A stretch of DNA of 64,000 nt from Kalmanozyma brasiliensis GHG001 (Eukaryota; Basidiomycota; Ustilaginomycetes; Ustilaginales), in NCBI RefSeq assembly GCF_000497045.1, contig NW_015961950.1, forward strand, positions 1 through 64,000, given 5' to 3'. The notes beneath the pieces are model-generated. The model made no database searches and was not told the origin of the DNA. It saw nothing but the letters and a program-made list of their open reading frames with translations. The position numbers and the translations under genes are program-made. Below, one piece after another: positions 63,971 through 64,000 of the stretch. The first letter of the stretch is position 1. The number at the start of each line of letters is the position of its first letter.

Positions 63971-64000
63971 TGGTCGAGTCGCAGCGAACACTGATCGCCG

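Overview
The window is one chromosome end of a basidiomycete smut-type fungus (Ustilaginomycotina, most likely the Ustilago/Sporisorium/Pseudozyma group). Evidence: it opens with a CCCTAA telomere tract, so the left edge is a true chromosome terminus. Genes are GC-rich, mostly single-exon or with one to three short introns of 70-200 bp with GTRAGT donors. The proteins are those of a fungal cell, with the long Ser/Ala-rich disordered extensions usual in smuts. The species assignment is inference; no prokaryotic, viral or organellar gene was seen.

Layout. 1-1.2 kb: telomere, a subtelomeric gene truncated by the telomere and carrying one frameshift, and a GC-rich minisatellite. 1.3-14.9 kb: a compact block with a hypothetical acidic protein, a BAHD/trichothecene-acetyltransferase-like enzyme, a WD40-cyclophilin (PPWD1 type), the mitochondrial SAM carrier, alpha-actinin, a Ser-rich hypothetical protein and cofilin. 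14.9-21.6 kb: about 6.8 kb without a convincing gene, ending at a bHLH transcription factor. 23.9-34.1 kb: prenylcysteine oxidase, a KHA1-type K+/H+ antiporter, a three-exon PP2C phosphatase and eIF3i. 34.9-47.7 kb: a small hypothetical gene, a 1,312-aa RING-PH-VWA protein resembling the Far1/Ste5 scaffolds, a 3.9-kb gene-free stretch, and ribonucleotide reductase large subunit. 48.1-64 kb: a very large VNX1-type vacuolar cation/H+ antiporter, a 95-aa Alb1-like basic protein, UFD2, SWC5, a single-pass membrane protein with a Ser/Ala-rich stalk, and a UPF0598 protein at the right edge.

The genes do not form an obvious cluster or operon-like system; most are single-copy housekeeping or regulatory genes. 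Loose themes are the actin cytoskeleton (alpha-actinin and cofilin), cation homeostasis (KHA1 and VNX1 types), and pheromone-related biology (prenylcysteine oxidase and the Far1/Ste5-like protein), but these pairs are not adjacent. The observations that most deserve a second look are the telomere-truncated gene whose stop codon lies in the first telomere repeat, the 81-bp higher-order repeat beside it, the MluI-box cluster in the RNR1 promoter and first intron, the scaffold-like protein with an eroded VWA metal site, and the long empty region before the bHLH gene. Exon boundaries were worked out by eye from splice consensus, reading frame and family conservation. No tRNA, rRNA, CRISPR array or intact transposon was found.
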